Shown here: positions 26,126-35,034 of the stretch, one piece after another | How positions within the stretch are numbered: the stretch's first letter is position 1 | How the letters are laid out: every line of letters begins with the position of its first letter | Assembly: GCF_022662375.1 (NCBI RefSeq) | Contig: NZ_JAKNQL010000003.1 | Coordinates: 186,001 to 250,000 of the forward strand | Length of the DNA stretch: 64,000 nucleotides | Source: Pseudomonas sp. CROZ-RG-20F-R04-15 | GTDB taxonomy: Bacteria; Pseudomonadota; Gammaproteobacteria; Pseudomonadales; Pseudomonadaceae | Direction of reading: 5' to 3' | Program-made: the position numbers and the translations under genes | Notes under the pieces: generated by a model | Told to the model about the DNA's origin: nothing | The model's database searches: none | Seen by the model: only the letters and a program-made list of their open reading frames with translations

Positions 26126-28261
26126 ATGATGAAACAACTCACTCTACTGGCGAGCCTGTGCGGCTGCCTGTCCGTTAACGTCTGGGCGCAATCCACCGTG
26201 GATCTGGCGCCGATCACCATCGATGGCGAGTCCGGCGCAGAACCGGGGCTGAGCCTCGACCAATCCAGCGGCATGGCCTCGCGCCTGGGTTTGAGCGTAC
26301 GTGACACACCGGCTTCGGTGGCCATCGCCAATCGCAACGACATCGAGCGCCATGGCGCGCAAAACTTCCAGGACGCCGCCAACACCTTGCCCGGGGTCAA
26401 CGCCAGCGCGCCGCCCGGCTTCGGTGGGTTCGTTTCCTACCGTGGTTTCACCAGCAGCCAGATCACCCAGATGTTCAACGGCATCAACGTTTCCGGCGGT
26501 CTCGCCCGCCCCGTCGATTCGTGGATCTATGACCGCGTTGAACTGGTCGGCGGCCCGTCATCGCTGATCAATGGCGCAGGCTCCGTTGGCGGCTCGCTGA
26601 ACTACGTCACCAAACTGGCCAGCCGTGATGAACAAGCAGTTGAAGGGCGGGTCAGCTACGGCACCTACGACACCACCGAAACCGCATTCGGCCTCAACCA
26701 CGCCCTCACCGAGCCAGGCGCCGACGTGCAGCACTACGCGCGCCTCGACGTCAGCCACAACACCAGCAACGGCTACATCGACCGCCAAGAGCGCGATGCC
26801 TGGAGCGTGGCGTTCTCGCTGCTCAGCGACCTGACGCCCGACCTGTCGCACACCCTGGCTCTGGAATATCAGGACGAACATGAAGACAGTCCGTACTGGG
26901 GTACACCCGTACTCAATCCCAAGGCCGGCGAGTTGAAGATCGATAAACACAACCGCTTCAACAACTACAACGTCGAGGACGGTCGTTACGAGCAGCGAAC
27001 GATCTGGGTGCGCTCGATCATCGATTACCGCATCAACGACAGCACTACTCTGCGCAACACGCTGTATCACCTCGACAGTCAACGCGATTACCGCAACCTC
27101 GAAACCTACCAGTACAACGCCGACAACACCGCGGTAAACCGCTCCACCGCGTATCAAGTGCGTCATCAGGGCGAGCAGAACGGCAACCAGTTCGAACTGC
27201 GCCACGACAACACGCTGTTCGGTCTCGACACGACGTGGTCGGGGGGCTTCGAATACAAGGTCAACCAGACCACCAACTCGCCGCTGAACATCAAAGGTGC
27301 GAGCACGATTGACCCGAACAACTACCGTCCGGGGCACTTCTACGACATTCCCGGCACCAACCCCAAGCTGATCAGCGACAAGACCAACGAGGTCACCACC
27401 AAGGCATTGTTTGTGGAAAACCGTTTGGCGTTGACCGACAAACTGTCGCTGCTCACCGGTCTGCGCTATGACGACATTGACCTCGATGTGACCAACCATC
27501 GCACCGTGACAGCTGCCAATCCCAAGCACCTAAAACGCAGTTGGGAGCCAGTCACCGGACGAGCCGGCCTGAGCTACCAGTTCATTCCCTCGGCCAACGT
27601 CTACGTGCAATACAGCACCGCCGCCGAGCAACCGAACGGCACGCAGGACTTTGATGTCTCGACCGGCAAGCAATGGGAGATCGGCAGCAAATTCGATTAT
27701 CTGAACGGGCGCGGCTCGGCGACGATTGCCGCCTACACCATTGAGCGAAAGGACTTCGCCGTGACTGACCCGCTAGACCCGACCAGCAGCATTGCGGTCG
27801 GCCAGCAGACCTCGAAAGGCGTTGAGATCGCCAGCTCCTTGCGGATCACCGACAAGCTATTGGCCGAAGGCAACTTCGCCTGGGTCGATGCGCAGTACGA
27901 TGATTTCACTGAAAAGAATGCTGCCGGTGTGGTGGTGTCGCGCAAAGGCAACACGCCGACCAACGTGCCGGATCGGGTCGGCAATCTGTGGCTGACGTAT
28001 GACTTTTCGCCGCAATGGCAAGGTGGGGTTGATGCGCGATATGTGGCATCGGTATATGCAGACACGGCCAACACCATGACCGTGCCGTCGTACACATTGT
28101 TTGGCAGCTTCCTCAGCTACAAGGTCGATTCGCACACCACCGTGACCGGGCGCGTGCGTAACCTGACCAATGAGGTGTATGCCGAATTTGCACACGTTTC
28201 GCCGGCGTATTACCTCGGATCACCGCGTACCTTTGAATTGGCGGTGGCTACCAAGTTCTAA
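26126..28261 (+). CDS. TonB-dependent outer-membrane receptor
   Basis: A 711-residue protein with a signal peptide ending around NVWAQ, a plug domain (about 55-165, LSVRDTPASVAIANRNDIE and FQDAANTLPGVNAS), and a 22-strand barrel ending in the outer-membrane signature phenylalanine (VATKF). The plug resembles siderophore receptors, but no Fur-like box is visible upstream and a DUF2946 gene precedes it, so copper or another chelate is possible. ATG 26129 is a slightly better-spaced start from AGGA. No sigma/anti-sigma signalling extension is present. Confidence 0.93.
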   Translation: MMKQLTLLASLCGCLSVNVWAQSTVDLAPITIDGESGAEPGLSLDQSSGMASRLGLSVRDTPASVAIANRNDIERHGAQNFQDAANTLPGVNASAPPGFGGFVSYRGFTSSQITQMFNGINVSGGLARPVDSWIYDRVELVGGPSSLINGAGSVGGSLNYVTKLASRDEQAVEGRVSYGTYDTTETAFGLNHALTEPGADVQHYARLDVSHNTSNGYIDRQERDAWSVAFSLLSDLTPDLSHTLALEYQDEHEDSPYWGTPVLNPKAGELKIDKHNRFNNYNVEDGRYEQRTIWVRSIIDYRINDSTTLRNTLYHLDSQRDYRNLETYQYNADNTAVNRSTAYQVRHQGEQNGNQFELRHDNTLFGLDTTWSGGFEYKVNQTTNSPLNIKGASTIDPNNYRPGHFYDIPGTNPKLISDKTNEVTTKALFVENRLALTDKLSLLTGLRYDDIDLDVTNHRTVTAANPKHLKRSWEPVTGRAGLSYQFIPSANVYVQYSTAAEQPNGTQDFDVSTGKQWEIGSKFDYLNGRGSATIAAYTIERKDFAVTDPLDPTSSIAVGQQTSKGVEIASSLRITDKLLAEGNFAWVDAQYDDFTEKNAAGVVVSRKGNTPTNVPDRVGNLWLTYDFSPQWQGGVDARYVASVYADTANTMTVPSYTLFGSFLSYKVDSHTTVTGRVRNLTNEVYAEFAHVSPAYYLGSPRTFELAVATKF

Positions 28262-28264
28262 AAG

Positions 28265-28341
28265 CTTCGCGAGCAAGCTCGCTCCCACAGTGGATATGTG
28301 TCGTTCATAAAACCAATGTGGGAGCGAGCTTGCTCGCGAAG
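28265..28341. repeat. REP pair (inverted)
   Basis: CTTCGCGAGCAAGCTCGCTC onward (28265-28289) and its complement (28317-28341) flank a 27-bp spacer between convergent genes. Confidence 0.95.
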
Positions 28342-28360
28342 AGGCCGGCCGCTACAGCCT

Positions 28361-29377
28361 CTATTTCAGATCAGCCGAAACCTTCTCCGCCACATCCTTC
28401 GGCAACCAGGCCTGCCAAACGTCCGGGTGCGCCTTCATGAACGCCACTGCCGCCTCCCGTGGCGCCGTGTGCTTCTCGCTCATCTCCGCCAGCGCCTTGT
28501 TCAACGGTTCGATCGGGAAATCCACTTTGCTGAAGAACTCGGCAATCTGCGGATACTGCTTTTGAAATGGCGTAGACACACCAATCGACAGCTTCGAGGC
28601 CAGCGACCGCGTCGGTTTCGGATTGGGATTATCGGCGTCAGTCAGGGTCTTCCACGCTTCAGCATCAAACAGTGGCTCTTCCAGTTGCACCAGTTTGAAC
28701 TTGCCGAGCAACGGCGTCGGTGACCAGTAGTAAAACAGCACCGGTTTGCCGCGACGAATCGAAGAACTGATCTCGGCGTCCAGCGCCGCGCCTGATCCAC
28801 TGCGGAAATTGGTGTAATCGTCCTGCAGACCATAAGCGGTCAACTTCTGCTTGTTGACCACTTCCGAAGTCCAGCCGATCGGGCTGTTGAGGAACCGCCC
28901 CTTGCTCGGAGCTTCCGGGTCCTTGAACACGTCCTTGTACTTCTTGAGATCACTGACACTGCGCAGGTCCGGCGCCAGCGGCTTGATGCCCTTGGCCGGA
29001 TCACCCTTGATCACATACTCCGGCACCCACCAGCCCTCGGTAGCGCCCTTGACCGTATCGCCCAGGCTGACAACTTTGCCTTCGGCCTCGGCCTTGACCC
29101 ATACCGGACTGCGCCCGGCCCATTCTTCGCCAATGACCTGGATGTCATTGTTGGCCAGCGCGGTTTCCAGCGTGATGGTGGTACCGGGCAACGTATCGGT
29201 CGGCAGTCCGTAGCCCTTCTCGACGATGATCCGCAACACATCGGTAATCAGACTGCCGCTTTCCCAGTTCAGGTCGGCAAAATGGATCGGCGCCTGGGCA
29301 GCGGTCACCGATTGCGCTGATGTCAGCAAACCGAACGTGGCCACGCTGGCGGCCAGTAACCGTCGAAATCCGTTCAT
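28361..29377 (-). CDS. glycine betaine/proline-type ABC transporter binding protein
   Basis: A 338-residue periplasmic protein starting MNGFRRLLAASVATFG with a signal peptide. It has OpuAC/ProX-type segments: HFADLNWESGSLITDVLRII near the N-terminus, EEWAGRSPVWVKAEAEGKV, EGWWVPEYVIKGD and GRFLNSPIGWTSEVVN, with several tryptophans for an aromatic cage around a quaternary amine. No permease or ATPase gene is near, so it is an orphan component; Pseudomonas often encodes several such binding proteins for one Cbc-type transporter. Confidence 0.9.
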   Translation of the reverse strand: MNGFRRLLAASVATFGLLTSAQSVTAAQAPIHFADLNWESGSLITDVLRIIVEKGYGLPTDTLPGTTITLETALANNDIQVIGEEWAGRSPVWVKAEAEGKVVSLGDTVKGATEGWWVPEYVIKGDPAKGIKPLAPDLRSVSDLKKYKDVFKDPEAPSKGRFLNSPIGWTSEVVNKQKLTAYGLQDDYTNFRSGSGAALDAEISSSIRRGKPVLFYYWSPTPLLGKFKLVQLEEPLFDAEAWKTLTDADNPNPKPTRSLASKLSIGVSTPFQKQYPQIAEFFSKVDFPIEPLNKALAEMSEKHTAPREAAVAFMKAHPDVWQAWLPKDVAEKVSADLK

Positions 29378-29504
29378 GCATTGCACCTCGTGCTGTTCAC
29401 AGCAATGGCAGGATGGCCTGACAGAAGACCGCAAGCCTCTGAATACTCAGTCAACTGACTGTAGCCGAGGTTCCTGCTTTTTCCGGGCCATGCCCCGGAC
29501 GAGG

Positions 29505-29702
29505 TTACGAATCAGACTTTTCCTGCAAGCTTTGCAGCTCACGTCTGACCATGCTGGCGTATTCCGCGGGACGTAACTGGTAGATCTGCGCAGCCACCCA
29601 GTTCAGCCAGGCGCCCTGCAATTCGGCCTTGGCGGTAAACAAGCGCCGGGCCTCCTCGCGTGCAGTGTCGAGATTCTGCGAATGGAAATCCGCGCGGCTC
29701 AC
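29505..29702 (-). CDS. small hypothetical protein
   Basis: A 65-residue protein starting at GTG (VSRADFHSQNLDTAREEA), helical and charged, with LNWVAAQIYQLRPAEYASMVRREL at its centre. The GTG overlaps the stop of the preceding gene as GTGA, which fixes the start and shows translational coupling. No family recognised. Confidence 0.65.
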   Translation of the reverse strand: MSRADFHSQNLDTAREEARRLFTAKAELQGAWLNWVAAQIYQLRPAEYASMVRRELQSLQEKSDS

Positions 29703-30148
29703 TCGCTGGCCTTGAACGTCACCAACTCGCCCTTGCGCCACTTGGCGGCTTTGGCGGTAACGGCTTTGAGGGTCTTGGTCAGGCCTTCCTGCAATTGCTG
29801 GTTGGCCGCAAACACGGTCACCACGCTGTGGCCTTCCTTGAACAGGATCGCGTGCCCGTCGGCAGTGTCGACAAAGGCGTAATCGCCCAGTCCATAGACC
29901 GTCAGTTTGATTTCGCGGAAACGGATATCCATCTTGCCACCTTCACGGCTGGGCAAGACCGATGCACTGAAATGATCGCCGACCTTGAGCTTCAGCCCCG
30001 GTTTGTCATCGACCACCAAGGCACTTTCGGTGTCGATTTCGGCCACGTAAATACCTTCGGCGTTCTGCTCGGTGATGTAAACAAAACGCGACTGGAACAG
30101 CTTGACCAGCTTTGCACGCAAATCACCCAACACGAACAAAGCATGCAT
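29699..30148 (-). CDS. hypothetical protein
   Basis: About 149 residues if started at ATG 30148 (MHALFVLGDLRAKLVKLFQ); a longer form starting TTG 30256 would add a signal-like hydrophobic stretch, so location is uncertain. The body is a beta-rich domain (YVAEIDTESALVVDDKPGL, KMDIRFREIKLTVYGLGDYAF). It is coupled to the following 65-residue protein by GTGA. No family recognised. Confidence 0.6.
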   Translation of the reverse strand: MHALFVLGDLRAKLVKLFQSRFVYITEQNAEGIYVAEIDTESALVVDDKPGLKLKVGDHFSASVLPSREGGKMDIRFREIKLTVYGLGDYAFVDTADGHAILFKEGHSVVTVFAANQQLQEGLTKTLKAVTAKAAKWRKGELVTFKASE

Positions 30149-30569
30149 ATCGAGATTACTGACTGCCAAAGAAACATCCCCACATCTGAAAAAACCGCAC
30201 ACGGAAAACGCGCACGGCAAAAAAAGCCAGGCCGATGCAACTACCAATTGACTCAAATAAATAGCCGAATCGAGCAGAGTGCCGATTCAGCGCGAGGCCC
30301 CCAAGACTACTGGATTGTCACTCGCGAAACTCATCCAGATTTCGCCAAAGCTTGAAGGAAAAATCCTCACCGCTGGCAAGAGCTGTCTGACTACGAACTT
30401 TAGGGAAAATTCTCACGAAAAAAAGCACTTTTCCGACATATCGCTGGCGAAAAATTGCTTTAGATAAGCCCTGTCGTCAACAGGTACTGGCGATTCTAGA
30501 GCAGCGATGCTCATTCCGACTACCCGAAACGGCCTGTAAATATCGGCCAACTGATGAAAAGGACTTCAT
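30149..30569. other. intergenic stretch, nothing identified
   Basis: About 420 bp (or 313 if the longer start of the left gene is used). It includes a weak GAATCG/CGATTC hairpin at 30266-30287 and an A-rich patch near 30418. No gene, RNA or named repeat was recognised. Confidence 0.35.
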
Positions 30570-30821
30570 ATGTGCACTCGGACTCACTTTGCCATGACCA
30601 CAGACGCCCGTATCGAATCGCCGCTGATCCTGCGTGCCACTGATATAAACGACCATTGCCCACGCTTTCAAGTCGTACCGGCCGGCAATGCCTTCTTCCA
30701 CATCAAGGAAACCTCGACCGGGCGCGTAAGAGGTTTCCGTGAAGATCACAACGAAGCCTGCGCCCTCGCCCGCTCACTTGAATCGAAAATCGAACTCCTG
30801 GCGAGCGGTTGCCTCAGATAA
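30570..30821 (+). CDS. small hypothetical protein
   Basis: An 83-residue protein starting MCTRTHFAMTTDARIESP with a ribosome site AAAAGGA upstream. The second half (FFHIKETSTGRVRGFREDHNEACALARSLE) looks like a compact alpha/beta fold in which a strand pair is followed by a helix, similar in plan to DUF2188-like small proteins. It precedes a DUF2789 gene by 46 bp. Function unknown. Confidence 0.65.
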   Translation: MCTRTHFAMTTDARIESPLILRATDINDHCPRFQVVPAGNAFFHIKETSTGRVRGFREDHNEACALARSLESKIELLASGCLR

Positions 30822-30867
30822 AGAGAGACCTACCACGCCAGACCGGCGCCCACCGAAGGAGTACACG

Positions 30868-31104
30868 ATGGAATTGCCAGCATACGATCTGAAAACCCTG
30901 TTCGATCAACTGGGGCTAGATTCAGAAGATAACGCGATCGACGATTTCATCGAGGCGCATCCACTGGACGCCAACACCAAACTGATCGACGCTGACTTCT
31001 GGTCACCGCAACAGGCGCAATTGCTCAAGGAATGGTTACGGGCGGACGGTGAAGAAGCGGTCATGGTCGATGAACTGAATGTGCGCCTGCACCGAGGCAA
31101 GTAA
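30868..31104 (+). CDS. DUF2789 family protein
   Basis: A 78-residue protein matching DUF2789: DLKTLFDQLGLDSEDNAIDDFIEAH, then DADFWSPQQAQLLKEWLRAD and DELNVRLHRGK (quoted in parts). AAGGAG precedes ATG 30868, the correct start; the frame upstream has no family similarity. The family is common in Pseudomonas and uncharacterised. Confidence 0.88.
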   Translation: MELPAYDLKTLFDQLGLDSEDNAIDDFIEAHPLDANTKLIDADFWSPQQAQLLKEWLRADGEEAVMVDELNVRLHRGK

Positions 31105-31111
31105 TCCCGGA

Positions 31112-31315
31112 TCAGTGAAGGCTGTCACCCGGCTCGGCGTGCAACTGCGCGAGCCACGCAGCCTTGCATTCTTCGGCCTCGTCGCGACTGGCAAACGCCG
31201 TGCCGCGACGCTCGCCATTAAGCAACACCACCCAGCAGACGCTGCGGCCCATTGCGCGCAAACCGGCAGGCACGCCACTGCCGATCATCACGGCGACATC
31301 AACTCTGCACTGCAT
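31112..31315 (-). CDS. small hypothetical protein
   Basis: A 67-residue protein starting MQCRVDVAVMIGSGVPAG with GGGAGGG upstream of its ATG. It reads as a strand-rich N-terminus (GRSVCWVVLLNGERRGTAFAS) followed by a DEAEECKAAWLAQL helix. It converges on the DUF2789 gene with only 7 bp between. No named family. Confidence 0.65.
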   Translation of the reverse strand: MQCRVDVAVMIGSGVPAGLRAMGRSVCWVVLLNGERRGTAFASRDEAEECKAAWLAQLHAEPGDSLH

Positions 31316-31428
31316 GCAGCCCTCCCGAAATCATTAGCAACCTAACTAAGTGGTCAGGTTAATGGTTTCTTTCGAGCGGAAACAGCGAGCTCGGTGCACA
31401 GATTCATTGCATCGGGCGTAACAATCCC

Positions 31429-33033
31429 TCAGCGCGGACTTTCCGGCTTATAGCCCAGGCGCAAACCACCCCAGTGCCGGCCCTTGATCATGATCGGCAC
31501 CGACAGGTCATGCATCAGCTCACCGGTGTCGCGGGTGTAGGTCTGCAACAACACCGGTTGCTGATGGCTGCCGCAGCGAATACCCGTGCGGTCGGCAAAC
31601 TTGCGCTTGGTGCGATTGTTCACCGCGTCGAGCTGCGCATCGCCCGTCAACGGCTGACTGAACAGCTGATTGTGCGTCGGCACATAACCCTGCTGCGTGC
31701 AGGCGATGGCAAACACCAGCCCCTCGTGACGCGGCAACAATGGCTCCTGAATCGCCGGCAGCACCTGATCGGTGTAACGGTCAAAACGGGTTTGAAATTT
31801 CGCCGGCTGGGTATTCGGGATCGGCTGGTATTGGCGGTCGAACAGATCTTCGAGGCTGATCCGGCCCTGCTCGACATCCGCCTCAAACCGCGCAGCAATC
31901 TGGCTCGCGCCTTCGCGGGCCAGATCGTAGATGCGCTGGTGATAGTCATCCAGCCCGACTTCGGCCAGACGTTCGCTGATGGTTTCCGCCTGCCCTTCCA
32001 TTTGCACGGCGGCTTCTGCGAGGCGGCGCGTCTGTTGATCGCTGATCGCCAGATCGCTGCGCATCTGCTCGATCGCCTTGAACAGGCTGTCGAGTTGTTC
32101 GCGATTGGTTTCCGCACCTTGGGCAATTTCACCGACCTGACTTTCCACCCCGGCTGCCAATCGCGCAATGTTCTGCAGATGCTGGCCGGTGTGCTCGACC
32201 TGCTCGACGCCCGTTTGCAGATCGCTGGACAGCTCGCGAATCTGCTCAACCACCTGCGCCGTGCGCTGTTGAATGTCAGCGACCATCTCACCGACTTCAC
32301 CGGTTGCCGACGCCGTACGCGCCGCCAACCCACGAACTTCATCCGCCACCACGGCAAAACCGCGACCATGCTCACCAGCCCGCGCCGCTTCGATCGCCGC
32401 GTTCAACGCGAGCAGATTGGTCTGACTGGCAATCGACTGAATGACCAGCGTCACGCGCTGAATGTCGTCGCTGCGCAGACTCAAGGCTTCGATCAATTCA
32501 CGGCTGGCATTGGCGCGCTGACTGAGCTGATGCATGCGCGCGATCGAATCCACCAGTTCCGTGCGCCCCGCCGCGCTGCTGTGATGCGCCTGGCTGGCCG
32601 CCTCAAGCGCTGCACGGCTGAGCTGCGAAGTCGCATGTTCTGTGGCGATCATGACCTCGGCATTGCTGACGATTTGCGCCGCCGCATCGAGTTGCGATTC
32701 GAGTTTGCTCGCCAGTTCCTTGACCGAAAACGCCACACCCGCCGCAGACAAGGCGTTATGACTGGTGGTGTAGGAAAGGTCGCGGGTCAGCTCAGACATT
32801 GCGCTGCCAGTCTCGGCAGGTTGTATATCGGGGAGAGTTCGGGAACGCAGGCGTGGCAGCCAGACAATCAGCACCGCCAGCGGCATGCCAATGTACAGCG
32901 ACCACTCACCCAGAGTCATGCCGGCCAGCAACAGCATCAGGGCGATGCTTTGCAGGGTCGGAGCGATCCAGCGGTTTTTCGGCAAAAGCACTGGTGCAGG
33001 CAAAGCCCCAACCAGAGATCCATCTCTCGTCAT
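31429..33033 (-). CDS. methyl-accepting chemotaxis protein
   Basis: A 534-residue chemoreceptor. Two short membrane helices at about 25-60 anchor it with almost no periplasmic domain. The signalling hairpin tip lies at about 198-235 ([20 protein letters not shown] and [16 protein letters not shown]). A C-terminal domain (about 365-534, [51 protein letters not shown]) resembles a cytoplasmic Cache-like sensor, so ligand sensing is probably intracellular. The layout, sensor after signalling domain, is unusual but known in Pseudomonas. Confidence 0.92.
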   Translation of the reverse strand: MTRDGSLVGALPAPVLLPKNRWIAPTLQSIALMLLLAGMTLGEWSLYIGMPLAVLIVWLPRLRSRTLPDIQPAETGSAMSELTRDLSYTTSHNALSAAGVAFSVKELASKLESQLDAAAQIVSNAEVMIATEHATSQLSRAALEAASQAHHSSAAGRTELVDSIARMHQLSQRANASRELIEALSLRSDDIQRVTLVIQSIASQTNLLALNAAIEAARAGEHGRGFAVVADEVRGLAARTASATGEVGEMVADIQQRTAQVVEQIRELSSDLQTGVEQVEHTGQHLQNIARLAAGVESQVGEIAQGAETNREQLDSLFKAIEQMRSDLAISDQQTRRLAEAAVQMEGQAETISERLAEVGLDDYHQRIYDLAREGASQIAARFEADVEQGRISLEDLFDRQYQPIPNTQPAKFQTRFDRYTDQVLPAIQEPLLPRHEGLVFAIACTQQGYVPTHNQLFSQPLTGDAQLDAVNNRTKRKFADRTGIRCGSHQQPVLLQTYTRDTGELMHDLSVPIMIKGRHWGGLRLGYKPESPR

Positions 33034-33169
33034 ATCAACACCCCACGCTTGTTCTCATTATTGTGACTGCATTAAACGCCACTACAACGCCATTATCCAT
33101 GGTCCGTTAGTCGTGGGGTCTGTGGCAGGTCAATGGAACGGCTCGGGATTATTAAAGACGAGCAAAAAC

Positions 33170-33225
33170 AAAGATCGCAGCCTTCAGCAACGCCCGTGTG
33201 GGAGCTGCCGAAGGCTGCGATCTTT
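33170..33225. repeat. inverted repeat of a second REP family
   Basis: AAAGATCGCAGCCTTC (33170-33185) and GAAGGCTGCGATCTTT (33210-33225) are perfect complements with GTGTGGGAGCTGC in the loop. This is the GATCGCAGCCTTC-type Pseudomonas intergenic repeat, distinct from the GCGAGCAAGCTCGC type. Confidence 0.9.
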
Positions 33226-33262
33226 TCAAGGCGCCCCTATTGAAAGGGGTCACCTCACAGAA

Positions 33263-33667
33263 TCAGGCCTGACGCTGGTGCTTGTCGATCTGCTCGTGAC
33301 GCTCTTGAGCTTCGATGCAGTACTTGGTGGTCGGGCTGATCAGCAGGCGTTTCAGGCCAATGGCCTCGCCGCTGTCATCGCACCAGCCAAAGCTGTCTTC
33401 CTTGATGCGCTCAAGGGCTTGTTCCAGTTGCGGCAACATACGCTGGTCGCGATCGATCGCGTTCACCAGCCAAGTGCGCTCTTCTTCAACCGAAGCCGCG
33501 TCCGCCGGGTCAGCCGGGGTGTCCAGGCTTTCGATGGCGATACGATTTTGCTCAATGCGCTCGTGGGTTTCGACTTTCATGTTCTGCAACAGCTCAGTGA
33601 AGAAAGCGTGCTGCTCGGCATTCATGTAGTCATCTGCCGGCATGGCCAGCAACTTGTCCTTTGTCAT
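33263..33667 (-). CDS. DksA/TraR family protein lacking the zinc-finger cysteine set
   Basis: A 134-residue DksA paralogue. The coiled-coil tip motif DxxDxA is present (D53, D56, A58), so it can probably reach the RNA polymerase secondary channel. In the zinc-finger region only one cysteine of each pair remains (C96-x2-S99 and C117-x2-A120). This is the pattern of zinc-independent DksA2-type proteins, which substitute for DksA when zinc is short. It is a single gene with a short leader. Whether it is Zur-controlled cannot be seen. Confidence 0.88.
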   Translation of the reverse strand: MTKDKLLAMPADDYMNAEQHAFFTELLQNMKVETHERIEQNRIAIESLDTPADPADAASVEEERTWLVNAIDRDQRMLPQLEQALERIKEDSFGWCDDSGEAIGLKRLLISPTTKYCIEAQERHEQIDKHQRQA

Positions 33668-34069
33668 TGATATCTCTATAAAAAAACGTGCATTAAGGCG
33701 AATTAGGGAGCGTTTCGGCGAACCGCGTGCGGTCGGCGAAAAGGCATCGTTTATTGCAAATGCCACCCGGCACTCAATTTACGAGGGGCGGCAGTCTAAG
33801 GCCCGATCGAGGCCTCAGCAACTGTAAATACAGGGAATTTGTCCGACAACGTCCGGAAACTGCTCTGACACAGGGTTCACACCGGCCATCGGAGTGCGTT
33901 TATAGCAAGAAATTCAGTCGAGCGGCTGTATATAGAAGACAAACGGCTAACCACGCAGCGCTCAGACGTAATTTTTTACCACGCACTGCATCGTTTCAGC
34001 AAAGCAGAACCGCAAAAGCCCCCCTACTATCAGGCCCATCGTGAGATCAAACAGCCTGAAGGAAGACCT
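33668..34069. other. intergenic stretch between divergent genes
   Basis: A 402-bp spacer between the DksA-like gene and the RpiR regulator. It contains CTGTATATAGAAGACA near 33905, which is only a half-match to a LexA box. No RNA gene or repeat was recognised; promoters for both genes must lie here. Confidence 0.4.
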
Positions 34070-34978
34070 ATGCCCCGCCCCGATCTGCCGGCCACCGACG
34101 AGGTTTCACTCGCCAGCCCCCCGATCAATGCCGAGCGCCTGCTGCAACTGATCACCGACGAATACGACGCCCTGCCGCGCCAGCTCAAACGCATCGCCAG
34201 CTACATCAGCCAACAGAGCGACCGCATCATGGTCGACCGCATCAGCGACATCGCCCGCGAGTGCGAAGTCCACCCGTCCGCCATAGTTCGTTTCTCGCAA
34301 CGCTTCGGTTTCAGCGGCTTCAGCGAAATGCAGGCCTTGTTCCGCAGCGCCTACACGCACAAAGCCTCGCCGGTGCAGAACTACCAGCAACGCATCCGCA
34401 GCATGATCGCCAACCAGTCGCAGCAAGCCAGCGCCGGCGACCTCGCCCGCGAATGCATCGACGCCACCCGCTCCGGCATCGAACGCCTGGGCCGCGAACT
34501 CGACGATGCCGCGTTCGAAAAAGCCGTCGAGCTGATCGTCAACGCCGATAACATTTATGTCGTCGGCGTGCGCCGCTCCTTCGCCGTCGCCGACTACCTC
34601 GTTTACAACTTGCAACACACTCAGAAAAAAATTCATCTGGTGTCCGGGCTAGGCGGCAGCTATCGCGAGCAAATGCGCAGCGTGCGCGCCAACGATCTGG
34701 TCATCGCCATCAGCTTCATACCCTACGCCAAGGAAACCCAACACTGTCTGCGCTTCGCCCGACAGCAACAGGCTAACACCCTGATCCTCACCGACAGCCA
34801 CCTCTCGCCACTGGCGAAGCTCGCCAACAGCGTATTGCTGGTCAACGAAGGCAGCGCCCTTGCCTTTCGTTCGCTGAGTGCGACGTTGTGTTTGTGTCAG
34901 GCGTTGTTTGTGGCGGTGGCGTATCGGCTTGAGCTGAATGTTGATGAGATTCACGAACAAGCCGGATTTGACGACTGA
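34070..34978 (+). CDS. MurR/RpiR family regulator with SIS domain
   Basis: A 302-residue protein with an N-terminal RpiR helix-turn-helix (about 22-95, SDIARECEVHPSAIVRFSQRFGF in parts) and a C-terminal SIS sugar-phosphate-binding domain (about 135-270, IYVVGVRRSFAVADYLVYNL, DLVIAISFIPYAKET, LILTDSHLSPLA). It probably responds to a phosphosugar, but no sugar pathway genes are adjacent. The following lipoprotein gene is convergent. Targets unknown. Confidence 0.9.
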   Translation: MPRPDLPATDEVSLASPPINAERLLQLITDEYDALPRQLKRIASYISQQSDRIMVDRISDIARECEVHPSAIVRFSQRFGFSGFSEMQALFRSAYTHKASPVQNYQQRIRSMIANQSQQASAGDLARECIDATRSGIERLGRELDDAAFEKAVELIVNADNIYVVGVRRSFAVADYLVYNLQHTQKKIHLVSGLGGSYREQMRSVRANDLVIAISFIPYAKETQHCLRFARQQQANTLILTDSHLSPLAKLANSVLLVNEGSALAFRSLSATLCLCQALFVAVAYRLELNVDEIHEQAGFDD

Positions 34979-35034
34979 CAACCCAATACAGCGACGACCT
35001 GCCCGAACAGATCGACGCTGTGATTTGCTGCCAC

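Noticed and set aside
33900..33925. Possible LexA box CTGTATATAGAAGACA upstream of the RpiR gene
   Set aside because: Only the left half matches CTGT-N8-ACAG; the right half is AAGACA, so the dyad is not formed.
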